Shown here piece after piece: positions 38,174-51,187 of a DNA stretch of 64,000 nucleotides (position 1 is its first letter; each line of letters starts with the position of its first letter). The stretch covers positions 23,152,501 through 23,216,500 of the forward strand of contig NC_073358.2 in NCBI RefSeq assembly GCF_027580225.2. Direction: 5' to 3'. The stretch comes from Misgurnus anguillicaudatus (taxonomy: Eukaryota; Chordata; Actinopteri; Cypriniformes; Cobitidae). The translations under genes and the position numbers were made by a program. The notes beneath the pieces were generated by a model. It had not been told where the DNA came from. It did not search any database and saw nothing but the letters and a program-made list of their open reading frames with translations.

Positions 38174-39704
38174 TTAACTCTTTCCCCGCCATTGACGAGA
38201 TATCTCGTCAATGGGCTCTTTGCACGTAACTACTTCCTTACCGGAAATGCGGCTCGGTCTTTTTCGGTTTAAACATAGTGCTGTTCTACACTAGGGCTGA
38301 GTCCCAAACCGCCTACTTCCATACTGTGTAGTATGTAAAAAGCGCTACTTTGCGTACTGCGTGGTATGGGGGTAGGCGGTTTGGGATTCAGCCTAGATGT
38401 TTGCAAGAGTTGCCGAAACTTTCGATAATGGACGTACATCACCTACCAGCAAATTAGAAAAGGGCTTTAAAATGTATGCCGCTTCATACATCCACGGATA
38501 TGGAGGTAACTTAAGTCTAACTTGTATCTTTCAGACTTTATGGCTTACGTTAGCTTGCTAGGCTAATAAACAATCCCGGTCTGACAGAATATGCGTGTTG
38601 TAATGTAGTACTGCTTTCTAGTGTTAGGCGGAAAATGTCTATCGTTGTGCCCTGTACTTGTACGTGCCTAACTTCGCATTGTGTTAATATGTGATTGGCA
38701 TTAGTGTCAAACAAAGACAGAGCCACAAGTGAAGTCGCTGTACAGGCTTTCTGTTTCAGATCCATGAAGAAGCACGAAAAACCTCATTGTGTAAATGTAG
38801 GGTTGCACTTGTAATTTGTGTCAGAGTTCCGAGTTCAGCAGTTCCAAAAGGTTCGAGTTCAAATTGTGTGTTGTGCTTAACATGGTCATGTTACATTTTG
38901 ACCTTCTTTATCGCACTGCTCACTGCTCAACTTCCAAAAACTGATCAAGCTGTTCAAGCCTCTGTTCTGCCCTACAAAGGCAAAAGACCTTAATAGACCA
39001 TTTCAATATTCATCAGCCACCGCTTTCTGAGTTCAACATCGCTAGGAAATCCGTGGTAGCTTAAAACGCCGTTGAATTTAGATGATGACGTGCATGTGGG
39101 AACACAACAATGTTCATGATATTTTTTCTGTTACCTCTGGAAAAAAACTATCTTTTTTAAGACTCATTTTCCGCTGTTTACGCCGCCATATTTCGCCAAA
39201 CCGGAAAAGGGTGAGCCGTATTTACCCGTTGCGGATATGACGTCAAGCTGGTATGTGCAAGGAGCGAATTAAGAGAAAACGCTTCCCCGCCAATGACGAG
39301 ATTATCCACCAGGTGGCGCACTTCCGCAACTTTTTAAACCCGGAAGTATTGCCCTATGGCAACCAGCTGCTAGTCCGTGTCCGTTTTAAAGATCGCTCTG
39401 AATGGGATCTCTATGAATAGTCCGTCACAAAAATGGAATTATCTCAGCTTCTTGCTAAAAATGTGGTGTTTTTGCAGAAACCTACCCATTTTCAAAAGCT
39501 GATTACAAAAGAACCACTGAAGGTAGGAAGAAACGTTTTTTTTTGTTTGAAAGCAGAGGGTCTGTTCTTTCATTTGGTATATTGTATGTTTATATATTCA
39601 AAGAAGAACATTTTCTGGAAGGCATTAAACTTTGGTGAAAATCATGAAAAACGCTGGCGCTGGCTGGCAACTTTTTTAAAAAACGCTGGCGATGAAAGAG
39701 TTAA
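38174..39704. mobile_element. TTAA-flanked element (CTCTTTCCCCGCCA ends)
   Basis: TTAA at both ends (38174-38177, 39701-39704) and TIRs CTCTTTCCCCGCCA / GGCGATGAAAGAG. TTAA targeting is typical of piggyBac and Kolobok types; the ends resemble a family common in fish. The interior contains a second CCCCGCCAATGACGAGA block near 39287 and a nested 106-bp hairpin (38291-38396). Non-autonomous. Confidence 0.65.
38291..38396. mobile_element. 106-bp hairpin MITE
   Basis: Arms CTAGGGCTGAGTCCCAAACC and the inverse GGTTTGGGATTCAGCCTAG extend to GCCTAC/GTAGGC, leaving a small loop. Virtually the whole unit is one stem-loop. Confidence 0.65.
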
Positions 39705-41047
39705 ATGTACTTTAAGTACAACATTATCAACGACGTGCGTGCAGCAGAGCAGGCAGTCTAGTTAAGATCAGAGCGCTAACATTAGCCGTTAGCCATGCAG
39801 ATAATATATGAGGAGTTTCGTTGCAAAACGAGATAAATACATTTTTTTACATTTTTGTCAACACATGTTTATTATTATGTTATCATATTATTATTTTGTT
39901 TTATGGTGCTACTTAGCTGTTTTTTTTAAAGTTATGAAGGTTTAAATCAAAACAAACCAACTGCAGTTGAATTCAAATTAATTGGAATGCACAACCAAAA
40001 AACGAGATTTTAGAACAATTAAAAAAACGGTGGTTATCTCGTTTTGCAACAAAACTCTTCATATCAGTTGACGCTATTTAACAGTATTTACATCACATAA
40101 CTATACATATACACTTACAGTAATAATAAAGGCACTGTAATAATATAATAAAGACACTTTGAAAATGCGTTTACTGTGGGGAGATTCAGCATATTAATTT
40201 GCCTTCAACACGCATCTCTCATTCGTTTTTACTGGAGCGTGGGACCGGAGAGTTTAAAGCTGAATGCCGCCACCTAGCATACTGGATAGATTAATTTTAC
40301 AGATCTGAAAAGATTCAGGTCTTTTGACAAAACATTCGGGGCTTGAGCTCCAGAAGCCACCCCCTCGCTCCGCCCATGGTCGTAACAAGAGCCAGTTGTT
40401 ATCGCCATAGAAACCGGAGGCCACTGAAAGTGCCGTCGAGCTTTAGCGAGGTAGTGCTCATGGCCGTTCTCCGATCGACTCTGGTTTTACACACAATATT
40501 TATCAGACTTGGGACACGAAGTAATAAACTAAGACCGACCCGGACCCGACTAACCATTTAAAAAAATAAACCCGGAACCGTACGGGTCCCACGTCCTCAG
40601 TGAAGAAAGACCTCTAATGGTAAAACTGTGCTCACTTTCAGAAACATGGAAGGATTGAGAAACAGAGAGCACGTGAATGCACACTCAACGGGAGAGACAC
40701 ACCATACGTGCACGCAAAATGAAGCCAAGTTGGATGCTATAAACACATATGCACATAAGCATATGCAACCATTTTGGTCCCAGCGTAGTTCCCTGGCTGC
40801 TCAGTATGTGCTGCAGTTGATCCAGTTTGCCGTGCTGGATGATAAGTTTATGACGAGCTGGATGATGAGTTTCATGATCATCTTCACCTGACCCCCACCT
40901 CACTCACTCACTCACTCACTCACAACAAGATACGGGTCATCCAGTCGAGTACAGAAAATACGGAAATCTGTAAAGTGATTTTTTTTTCCCAGACCGCCCA
41001 AGTACAGCCTATGTATGAGAAACACTGAATTGCTTGCTTCCAGATTT

Positions 41048-42106
41048 AGGGCCCTATAATTTCCGCGATCACGGAATCGCGGACGGAATCGCGGAATTGG
41101 CTAATTAACACGGAATTTTGAATAAAATTATGTTTTTGTGTGGGAGACGAACGTATGTCTGGGGGAAATGCAGACCGGGAAAGTAAATCTGGGCGACACG
41201 CCCCCTCCCGTCGTTTCAGACCTCCTCCAAAACACTGAAACCATGGCGAAGCGGCTCTCCACGACTCTGCTTTCGTCAGCGAAAAAATTAAGAAATTCGA
41301 CGCTAAGCACTTAGTTCCGAGCAGGTCTCACATGACTTTTATGTGACCGGAGAGCTGTTAGTTTGGAAGTTTAGTCAACACTCTGTTCACGGTGAGCGCA
41401 AAGATACATGCACTCTCTCATCCATGTCTGTCTCACTGTACCTCTCTCATGTGCACGCCCTCACCCAACTGTACGAAGTACGAACACAAAAACACAAGTA
41501 TTTGTTAAGTTTTATGCAATTCAAGCGAGCTAAGGCAAACTAACTATCCCTTGCATTTAAAATATAATCATCTGCATCATGGCGCCGCTCTCTGTCTCTC
41601 TTTCGCTCGCACGTCCAAAGAGCTGCATGCTCATGCTGTCCTAAGTCAGATCACTATCCTGTGTATGTTTGTAAAGTTATATGCATTTCAAGCGATTGTG
41701 TATAAAATATGGATCGGGTTCCGCTGGATTGATGTGTTTAAGGCACTTCTGAAGGCACCACTGCGTTGACACCTTGTTGTAGCCTCCTGCAACAACACTA
41801 AAAAAAACAATGCATTGAATTGAGTTGTGTGTGCGCGTGCGCGCGGGTGTGTATGTGCGTGTGTAAATGCATCTTTTATAGTCATTAAGTAATCCTGTTA
41901 TCCAGTTTTTCCCCCAAATCATTTACATTTTAATCATTAACATTAAAAGGCACACTCTTTTTATGACTAAAATAAAAGTAAAGGGTAAAAAATATAATTG
42001 CCAAAAATTAAAACGGAATTTGCAAAAATTAAAACGGAGAAAACGGAATTTGGGAAAAAATAAAACGGAATTTGGGAAAAAATAAAGCGGATTTTAAAGG
42101 GCCCTA
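41048..42106. mobile_element. hAT-like element (AGGGCCCTA ends)
   Basis: The ends AGGGCCCTATAATTTCCGCG and TTTAAAGGGCCCTA, with flanking CAGATTT on each side (7 of 8 bp), define it. Subterminal GCGGAATT / AACGGAATTT repeats occur at both ends. About 1.06 kb; no transposase seen. Confidence 0.7.
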
Positions 42107-42235
42107 CAGATTTTCTGAAGATGATTAATGATTACTGATCTCTATATGCATTCTAAACATTGTTTTAAAATCTTCTGCTGGATTGCTTTTCACAAATACA
42201 AAACAATAAACCCAAGGACAATATTGTATCGAGGA

Positions 42236-42900
42236 CTTTGCTGCTGTAACATGGCTGCAGCAGCCATAGTGATATAACGCACTACCCGACAATAGTCCCC
42301 TTATTACACCAGAATGAAAGTATAGTTCCTAGCCATATCGGCCTAAAAAATCACAACTTTTAATTTTCTGTTGGTCTTAGTACACAATGTAACTACAGAA
42401 GAGTCAAGTTTTAAATAGGAAAAATCAAAACGCTTTGGTTATCAGCTGAATGGTTTTCAAAACAGTAAAAATCACATTTTTAATTCTAGGGGAGCTGGAA
42501 AATGAGCATATTTTTTAAAAAAGTGGAGTACATTTTTCATGGTAAAATGGTCTGTGCAGCGTACTTGTCTTTTGCATGCCTGAGGATTACATTTAAAGGG
42601 GGAAACAATAGTGTTTGAGGCTCACAATATGTCATTCCCATGTACAAAACTCTTAGGGCGCACTCACTTTGTCCAAACCAAACCATGCCCCAGCGCGATT
42701 GTCCCCCCACCCTACTCCCCCATAAGCACGCACTCACATTATTATCTATGCCTATATACAGGTTTACATTCTATGGCACCTAAAATATGAAAAGACTGGA
42801 AGTAATTTATTATGATATACTTTTTACATTGCTTACTCCAATGCAATCCTGTTCTTGTCATTGTATTTTTAAAAACACTGTAAAACAATTATATCATATC
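42236..42900. repeat. Probable dispersed repeat, family unassigned
   Basis: Contains AGTACACAATGTAACTACAG and a GTTTTAAATAGGAAAAAT-like block that I recall as part of a common cyprinid repeat. No ends were defined and there is no coding potential. Confidence 0.3.
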
Positions 42901-44240
42901 AACGACTCAACATATATTTTTGTTACTTTAACTTAAGAATTAAACAATTTCAACTTTGCATTTTTGTTTACAGTGAAATCATGTATTTTGTGAAATATAC
43001 TGGGTTGACTTAAACTTAAAAATATCAGTTCAGTAGATAATTGGACAGCCACGGGACAGGCCATAGTTCAATCCACACTTACTGCACTAGGTTGTTTTTT
43101 GCTAGATTTAAGTTAATTATAAATCAAAATGTCATAACAGCCCCACCAAAAATAGAAAACACAATTGTATTTGTAAAATGTCACACATTCTTCTCTCTTT
43201 TATGACAAATTGCTTTTACTAAGTTTATGAATAGATGTATTCTTTTAAATGCCATCAAAGTGTTGTTATGAAACACACATAACTGTGTGTTGAAAGCCAG
43301 GAGTTTACCTTCCTCATATGTTTCCATTATGATGTTTTGTGCTGGTTTATCATCTCATGTGCTCACTGAGATGGAATAAGTTGAAAAAATGCAGTTGTAT
43401 GTTTCCTGACCAGTTTGTCAGCTGATCTATTCACTACTTTGGAATTCTGCTCTTCTGTTTATTTAGATGCTCAACTGAAGCCAGCATTGTAAATTATCCT
43501 ACCTTAAGGTATTTAGACACTGATAATCTACTGATAACTTCCTTTAGACACCTAAACAACATTCCAGTCTGTATTTAAAATACAAAGGTACCTTCAACCA
43601 AATTTTGTCACATAAGAATCATTGTTTCAAGAGTTTTTGTGTGAATCCAGCTTCCAGTAAAATAAATACTTCCTTGTGTTACTTACAGTATATTATGCCA
43701 ATGAATGAATGAAGTAAACTATTTTTAGAACAAGACAAGCCTTTCAAGGAAGGTCCTTTTACTTTCATTAACCATGGGTTGATCAGTTGTATAACTTGAA
43801 TGCAGTATATGTTTCATTGGATGCAGAAAAAATGAAAAGATTCAGAATGAGGATGTAGATCAGCTTATCAAATGCTGGTGACATTACTGTAAGTTTGGCA
43901 AACTAAGGCCCCTTTAATCACGCCATCTGCAGCGTTTACTGTTCATTGAAGCATTTATCCCACATTTCTTGATCAAAGATTGATTTGATAGCAAATAAGA
44001 AATAGTAAAATATCATCCTAAAGACATTTATGGAGAATTTTGGTGTTATATTATTTAAATGTATTTGGTAATATGTTTTATACTGTTTATAGATACAAAA
44101 TTATGACTATGAAATTATAGCCAATAATTATATAAACTTTTAAACTGGAAATTTAGACTTTAAACTTCGACACTGAAGTCAGGATACACTTTTCAAAAAT
44201 GTTCCTAAAATGGTCTTTGTCAAGCTGTATAAAAACTTTT
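42901..44240. other. Intergenic sequence without recognised features
   Basis: AT-rich, no long open frames, no transposon ends and no repeat shared with the rest of the window that I could see. It may be the only sizeable stretch of unique intergenic DNA beyond nos2. Confidence 0.4.
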
Positions 44241-44419
44241 AACTAGAGATGCACCGATATGCCATTTTACACTGATGTCGATAGCCGATTATTCAGTTAC
44301 TGGTAGTTTGGTGGCTATATTAACTTGCATTAACTAAATTCTGAAGATTACATTTCTAAATGTTATTCATCCATATAATGACCATTAATATTGAACATTA
44401 AACTAGTTTCTTTCAATGT

Positions 44420-45130
44420 TTCTCCCACAGATGTGAAATTTACTTCTAGTGGTAGCCGATGAAAAAGGCAATCATAAGCCACCAATAGGGCTGGGTATCG
44501 ATTCAGATGTTCCAGATCGATTCGATTTCGATTCACAAGCTATCAAATCGATTCTCGATTCATTTTTCGATTCTGGTTCTCGGGTAGGTTTTCATACTCG
44601 ATTCTCGATTCAACTCAATGAATATAGATTTAATACAAATACTATATTAATAAAAAAGAACAGTGAACAGCAGTTTACAAGTGGGTAATTGATAAAAAAA
44701 TTAAAAGCCACAACACTAACGTTGAAGAAGACTAGTAATTAGATTAAAGTTAATCTTATGTTCAATTTTTGTGGGAATAAATATGAAAAAAAAAAAAATC
44801 GATTCTGCTCGTTGAGAATCGATTTTTATTAGACCACGTTTTAAAAAACGATTAATCGGAAAATCAATTTTTTTGCCCAGCCCTACCCACCAACAAAAAA
44901 TGATTTACTATACGTGTGACAAACAACTAGTAATGTGTGACACAACAAAATACTTTTGATTTATTGAACATTTATATTAATTTTACATTGTATTTCATAA
45001 AATCAACCACCTTAAACTCTCTTTGCATTGAACAAAGCTGACACTGTTTGTCAAAGCACCACAAAAACACTGTTTTTGCACTGATATATGAAGCAATACT
45101 TGTGTAGATTACCTCTTTTATCGAACTATA
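44420..45130. mobile_element. Copy of the CCCACAGATCTGAAATT repeat, interrupted
   Basis: Starts TCTCCCACAGATGTGAAATT and continues after the 44486-44885 insertion with GTGTGACAAACAACTAGTAA and AACAAAGCTGACACTGTTTG, both shared with the 35.7 and 54.0 kb copies. Confidence 0.6.
44486..44885. mobile_element. Nested hAT-like MITE (TAGGGCTGGGTATCGAT ends)
   Basis: TIRs TAGGGCTGGG / CCCAGCCCTA with GCCACCAA and CCCACCAA flanks (7/8 bp). It is rich in ATCGATT-type subterminal repeats (TCGATTCTCGATT). 400 bp, non-coding. Confidence 0.75.
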
Positions 45131-45557
45131 TTCATTCCGAAATACAATCATTCCACTTAGCAATGTGACGTCGAAAACACGTCTTTTGCATGTCCAATTT
45201 TGGTCCCCTGAAGGTGCGGACTGTAACGCAAGATGACGTCTTTTTTCCAACGTCTATTGAACATCCAGTATTGGTGTTCATTTGACCTTTCTATAGGGGC
45301 TAAATGTAGTCCAAATGTGGTTGTTGTGGACATCTTTTCTACATCAAATTTAACCTCCTTGCACAAAGTGAGGTTGAAACAACTTCTTTGGCACATCTAA
45401 TTTTGATCCAACGTATACTATAGGACCTCCGTATAGAGGGTTTCAGCAGTAACAACATAAACAAACGGCTTTTGTGGAACACACGTAACTTCCTGTAAAC
45501 TTGAATAACTATTGAATAAATAACAATTGAGTCCTTTTAACAGTAGTTTATTTATTA

Positions 45558-47320
45558 GGCATAAGAAAAAAATTTGTTTGGTTCCGGTTTCCGACCGACC
45601 CTGCCAATTTATGTGCGACCCAAATTTATTTTATGAGCTTGGGGAAGAAATAATACACATTAAATAAATACACAAATAAAAAAACTTTGAGGCGAACTAT
45701 AATTTACCTTTTAGTACAGCACCGTTTTTGTAAAGCACGCGATGCAACGTCCTCTAGCAATGCTAAAAACAAGGCAGCTATACGGTCGTAAACACACTCG
45801 TTCACACATCGTTGTCACTTACAAAAGCACTGGTAACTTTTGGTGTGCATTCGAGATGCTTTTTCGTGCACAGCAACGTAATCTTTTGCCCCCGCCGAAA
45901 GTTGTAACTTACAGACCAAAAAAGACGAGCTGAACAACGATATGCAAGTGGGCTTTTCTCTTCCAGAGAGGACAAACCAAGGCTCATTTTGCGGTCAGAA
46001 AGTGAATTATAATATTTGAATTTATGGTATTATGACCAGGGCTTGACATTAACACCCGCCAAATGCGGGTAGATTTCGGCCATGGCGGGTAAGACAGCCA
46101 ATCCCACTAGCCACTTTGCCAGGTTGAATATAATTTTTTAATTGTAGTTTTCTTAAAAGTTATGCGAAATGATAAACAATACGCAATGCGACAACTTCCA
46201 TGAGCACTCTGCACCCAGCGCAACGCAAAGAGACCGTTTGTTGAGAGACGCGCACGCGATCAGCGGGGCGTTGCGGACCAAAGCGTCAGCTTCCAGAGAG
46301 CGCGCAAGAGCTGATGGATTTGCGAATGCACAAGAGGACGCAGTCTGAGCGCATACACACTTCGGGAAAGATAAAACAATTGCATGGAAGTGATTGATTA
46401 GATATAAATTGCGTGCAAACTCTCAGGGCAAGAGCGAAGAGAAATTCAGCGCATACCTGAATGCACACGAAATCAAAGAAAACCCGCCCGCAGAGAGGTT
46501 CGCGCATCATTTTAATGTAACAATAATGCCCTCTCAACATTTGTCATTAAAAAGTCTTAAATCGCTTTTATCAGTAACCATGATCAAGCTTATAAAATAC
46601 ATCTGCATAAACTAGCTGACAGTAAAATTAATGTACATTTCTTGACAGTATTTATTGCTGTTGTTAATAAATATTTAAAGTGGTTGTCGATGGGTTTTGT
46701 GTTTATCTTTTCAGTTTAGAAAGTGTTTCTTCTACACCCCTGCTCTACTTTTAATATATTCATTCAAAGTTAATCTATTTATGCCTTACTTACTAGCATG
46801 TTTTTCATGCACCTAAATATATGATATGATCTATACTGATATACCAGCTATATACCAGCTAATAAATGTTGTCTTAATTTGGGTAGTCAGACTGCATTTG
46901 AAATTCAGTCTGCATCTAATTTAGCAAGTAAATTTGCTCGAATTAAAGTCATTTTAGGATGCCAAAGTCAATTTTAATCATATAAAATTGATTTTACCAG
47001 CAACAAAAATTTGGCCAGTGAAAATGCTGAGTGGCTAGTAACTTTGAAAAACTAGCCACTTTGGCTGGTGAGCAAAAAAGTTAATGTCAAATCCTGATTA
47101 TGACAAGAGAGATAATCCGTGGAGACGTGCTGCGCTGCGTGAGACAAACACGCAATATAGCCAAAGTCACCTCACATATCCGCTATTCAATTTAAAAATG
47201 TAACAATGTCCTACCTATCCCTTGCTGCTACTGAAAAAATAAAAAATAAAATAAAATCCCTACCGACCCATGACCTTAACTGACAACCAACCAGAACCAA
47301 ACTTATTTTTTTTTTATGCC
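45558..47320. mobile_element. PIF/Harbinger-like composite element, copy A
   Basis: TIRs GGCATAAGAAAAAAATTTG / (inverse) TTTTTTATGCC with TTA on both sides (45555-45557, 47321-47323). Its subterminal GGTTCCGGTTTCCGACCGAC and the opposite CCTACCGACCCATGACC match copy B at 50185-52889. It carries a complete hAT-like element at 46037-47096. Confidence 0.75.
46037..47096. mobile_element. hAT-like element nested in copy A
   Basis: TIRs CAGGGCTTGACATTAAC / GTTAATGTCAAATCCTG with 8-bp duplication ATTATGAC (46029-46036, 47097-47104). Open frames inside are non-coding by comparison with copy B, where they diverge in frame. Confidence 0.8.
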
Positions 47321-47349
47321 TTATTTATTTATAATTTTAGTCCAGAGGT

Positions 47350-48780
47350 GGTCATTGTGGATGTTTTTTCTATATCAAATTTAAACTAATTTTAGACATT
47401 TAGATGTTTTTATACTGCTTTTATATTTTAGAAGGTGGCATACTGTTCAAGTGCATTTTCGTATAGCTTTCTTTGTCACAGCAGCAGATGAATGCTTCAT
47501 TTTCTAACCCACATTGTTCTATTTGCCTTGATAACATGTACCTCATTAAACACATCATCATAAAAAAGATGTAGACACAAACTGCGGTCCACAGACACTT
47601 AAAATGAAGCAGTAAATTAAAGGATAAACAGGAAAATGTAAAAAATACATAAATAATTAAATAACAAATAATGTTTAATCATAAATAATCTATATTCATA
47701 CAAAGTCGAATAGAAGAGAGCGCATCGGTGAAATAGTATAAGTAAAGGTTTAGGGTTAATTTTATTCCATCAAACAAAACTTAGAAAGACCATGGCACTC
47801 CTTTAAATGAAAAAGCCTTTGTTTTAGATGGCTACAAACAAAAGGTATTTAAACATTCCAATGTGTTTCGGCCCATGCCTTTCTCAGAAAGAGTGACAAA
47901 CAAATTCAGCAACAGGTGAATCAGTTAACATTCATTAGGCCATGTGAGTAGTCACCAGTTGTCATGTGACCAACATCTCCATTACAGCATTTATTGTCAA
48001 TTTTCTGCACATGTTTTAGACGTCAAAAAAGTTACCTAGTCAGGCGTTCAAATGTTAAACTGCATATTGACATCTAACTGGGGTCATTGTTAGACGTCCA
48101 AATCACAGACCGAGTTTGCACATCGTGTAGACGTCCAGAATTGGTCTTGGACTGACCAACGCAATATATGATCTACATGTCCATAAGATGTCTAATGTTT
48201 AGTGGGATATGTGTAGTATATCAATAATAGTCCATGTTTATAGATTATATAAATAGGTCTAGAGATTATAAATGTGACCTGTCTCATAATGGTTTATATA
48301 ACTTAGCTTTCTTTAATTTCTATTAGATGGAGCAGAAGCAGTAAAAGTATCTCTCTTGCTATTCCTCTCTTGTCGATTAAAGGAATCGCCATAGACAGAC
48401 ACGCTTGAAACTGCACATGAGCATTAGTGCTAGGGTTGTGCCGATGGATGATATCAAACTTGATGACTTTCTTTGCGCGTTGCGAAAAAACAAGCAGACA
48501 CTGATTTAAAATTAACAGCAAGACAACTAGCAGTGAATGTGCCACCCAACGACCCCCTTCTTTAAACTAGGTAGGAAGCATCTCCCTATAACCCGCTGTT
48601 TAAAACAATTGACCTTTCGCAGGGAGCTTGATTGACAGGTGATCTGACCAATCATACTTCTTTGCCATCCAAAGCAGTCAGGAGATTTACATTAACATTG
48701 GAGGATTTGAACTTGAAAAGCAGAGTGTACTCGCACCTTTCTGCTGTTAAAACAACATTTCTTTTTATTTGATGCTATAA
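47350..48780. repeat. Repeat-derived intergenic sequence
   Basis: Contains TTGTGGATGTTTTTTCTATATCAAATTT-like sequence related to 45320-45350, several TAGACGTC-type motifs (48000-48200), and near 48220-48400 a fragment similar to the CCCACAGATCTGAAATT repeat (GACAGTGCAGG-type tail region). No gene was recognised. Confidence 0.35.
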
Positions 48781-49369
48781 AGATTTGAAAGGTGAGACTT
48801 TTTTTAATATGTTTAATATCAAAAGTAATCAAAAAGTAACCTGATCTGTCCTGTGTTTCAGCGCAATGTCATTACTCCCGCTTGCGTTTAAATGGCAGCA
48901 GAGAGACTCGCCCACAGTCTCACAGACCACCCCCTCACAGTATTCAGGACAGAAGCGGTCGAAAGTGGACAAAAGAGACGAATTTAAATAGCAGGTGTAA
49001 ACGTGATGTGTCTCTCTCGTCCACTTGTGATCCTATCGACGAAAACACTTCTTAATGCGACGTGTAAACAGTCCCACTGTCTTTTATGCTCCGCGATGAA
49101 TTTTTCACTGCGTGAGAACAAGGTGGGACGTGAGAGCGGCGTATCTTGTCGGAGTCGGACATATTAGCGACGGTAGCTAAGGAGGTCAGATCTTTGCGAA
49201 CCTTCAATTGACCTGATATATTCATATTCGTGAGTAATCTGCACATCTCACTTATACTGTTTTCCAAAGAATCAAATACAGTTGGAAACAATGTAGACCA
49301 TTAATAACACAGACTGTTAACAATTTTTTATCAGTATTTAAACATTCTCTATAATAATAAATGTTTTAA

Positions 49370-49456
49370 ACGGTTTTGACGGTTATAGAGTTCTAATGAC
49401 GGTGTTCAACCATAACCGTCGGTATTACGATTATATAATAACCGTCACACCCCTAG
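49370..49456. mobile_element. Right end of a hAT-like element
   Basis: Ends AATAACCGTCACACCCCTA, a terminus typical of hAT-like elements that start TAGGGGTGTGACGG. The left end was not found in the preceding kilobase, so the element is truncated or its other end is diverged. Confidence 0.4.
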
Positions 49457-49734
49457 TGATACAGACTATAAAAAGGCTATACAGAAATAATTATTTAAAG
49501 AATCTTTGACTTAGACACACTATGCAGTTATTTTACCTTAATATAACAGCTTCAAAGTTATTTCGGTGGTGAACGAAGTCAAAGTAAGGCGAATCATCCT
49601 CCTGTTGAAGCTCGGGGAGGACGCCGCTACAGAAACCAGCAATGCAAGCTTGAGAGAACCGCCCCTGACAAATCTCGCGAGAATCACGACTTGCTTTACG
49701 GCAACGACGTCACACACGTTAGGCTTGTTCGAAT

Positions 49735-49835
49735 TCGTGTGGCGCTGCAAGAACCGACGTCAAAGTACCGTGAGAATGATCCGAGACGGCACTTTGACGT
49801 CATCCGGCTGTCGGTTCTTGCAGCGCTGCATGAAG
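49735..49835. repeat. Imperfect palindrome
   Basis: GGCGCTGCAAGAACCGACG at about 49740 and its inverse TCGGTTCTTGCAGCGC at about 49820 enclose a further inverted pair (TGACGTCATCCGG region against GACGTCAAAGTACCG). The short open frames on both strands reflect this symmetry. Confidence 0.6.
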
Positions 49836-50512
49836 TCGATCAAGCCTATAACAACAACAACTGCACGCGCGAATTTGAGACGTGAGGCTAAACGATTTAA
49901 AAGTTAAGAAAGCGCATTCGGAAGTGAGTTGGAAAAGGAAAAGAGAATCTGACCGCGTTAGGAACCGGACAAGAGTCCAACTCGGTCAGGTTTTTACTCG
50001 TTGGCGTGAGCTAAAAGACGGCATTGGATGGGATGCTGATCTGGCGATCTTGTTGATGGACTAACTTAGTAAGTAAATCTCTCATTTGTAAACTTGCTTG
50101 CGGTCTATGTTGTATGTTGTTGCGTTTGCTTGTAGTATGTCATGCGATTATCATGACAACAGTTGTCAATATCTCACATAATTAGGCATAAAAAAATTTG
50201 TTTGGTTCCGGTTTCCGACCGACCCTGCCAATTTATGTGCGACCCAAATTTATTTTATGAGCTTGGGGAAGAAATAATGCACATTAAATAAATACACAAA
50301 TAAAAAAACTTTGAGGCGAACTATAATTTACCTTTTAGTACAGCACCGTTTTTGTAAAGCACGCGATGCAACGTCCTCCAGCAATGCTAAAAACAGGGCA
50401 GCTAAGCTATACGGTCGTTAACACAATCGTTCACACATCGTTGTCGTCACTTACAAAGGCACTGGTAACTTTTGGTGTGCATTCGAGATGCTGTTTCGTG
50501 CACAGAAACGTA

Positions 50513-51187
50513 CCGTGTGTCTCAATTCGTTCCCTAGCTCCCGAGGTCGTGAATCAGTATATCGTGTACACAGGTTCGGGCACTCCCTAGCTCACTTCAC
50601 ATTGGGACAACGTTCACTTATTTTTCTGTCACGTGGCTGGTTAAGTGTTGTAATCACTCACAGCTGTTACTCATCAACAACCGGCAAAACCAACATCTCT
50701 CTGACTTAATTTTAAAAACAGTACATTGTGAAAAATGCTGTCATTATTCTCTTACATATCTGTGCATAAAATTGAAGGCATATAATTACATTTTAAATGT
50801 AATACATATATTTACAATTTTAAATAAATAGCATTATTTTAAATATTGAGTAGATTGTGGTTCCTTACTGTGTAGCAATGTGTGTTTATATTTACAACTA
50901 AAACAAACGTTTTTCTTTATAAAAGTTCTGTAACATTTCATAAAGTTTATTGAGTTGGATCACGTGATGTTCGGTTGGCGAGCTTCAGAAAAGGTCACGT
51001 GATTTCCGGTTAGGGAACATGGGCAGCATCGATGCTCACTGGTTTTTGCGTTGCATTGTGGGAATTTTTAGGGCACGAACGTTCCAGTGCACTGAACGGA
51101 TTTTGGGATTGAGACAGCCCTTAAAATGGCTGACTCCCTGATCAGTGCCCTGACTACTGAACAAGGGAGCTGATTGAGACACACTGG
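50513..51187. mobile_element. TA-flanked element in copy B (GTGTGTCTCAAT ends)
   Basis: TIRs CCGTGTGTCTCAAT / ATTGAGACACACTGG with TA on each side. Copy A shows the unoccupied site (ACGTAATCTT at about 45878), fixing the boundaries. 675 bp, non-coding. Confidence 0.75.

Larger units (their letters stand above)
37435..40378. mobile_element. Large TIR element (CAGGGGCGGAGCCAG ends)
   Basis: The left end CAGGGGCGGAGCCAGA and imperfect right end CCTCGCTCCGCCCATG interrupt the host repeat between GTGTGGT and CGTAACAAGAG. The 54-kb paralogue reads through this point. Flanks GGTTGAAC / GGTCGTAAC suggest a degenerate 8-bp duplication. It carries the TTAA element at 38174-39704. No transposase was recognised. 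Confidence 0.45.
35667..41031. mobile_element. Heavily interrupted copy of a CCCACAGATCTGAAATT-type repeat
   Basis: Pieces at 35667-36144, 36996-37037, about 37335-37434, 40379-40660 and up to about 41031 align in order with 54041-55961 (for example GTGTGACACAACA, CAAGAGCCAGTTGT and TTTTACACACAATATT). The segments between them are later insertions: 36145-36995, about 37038-37335, and 37435-40378. Short matching remnants occur near 44420, 48230 and 63560. Confidence 0.6.

Noticed and set aside
46394..46615. 73-codon frame, with a similar one at 51684-51920
   Set aside because: Both lie in the two copies of the nested hAT-like element, show no domain, and begin in different contexts; shared repeat sequence explains them.
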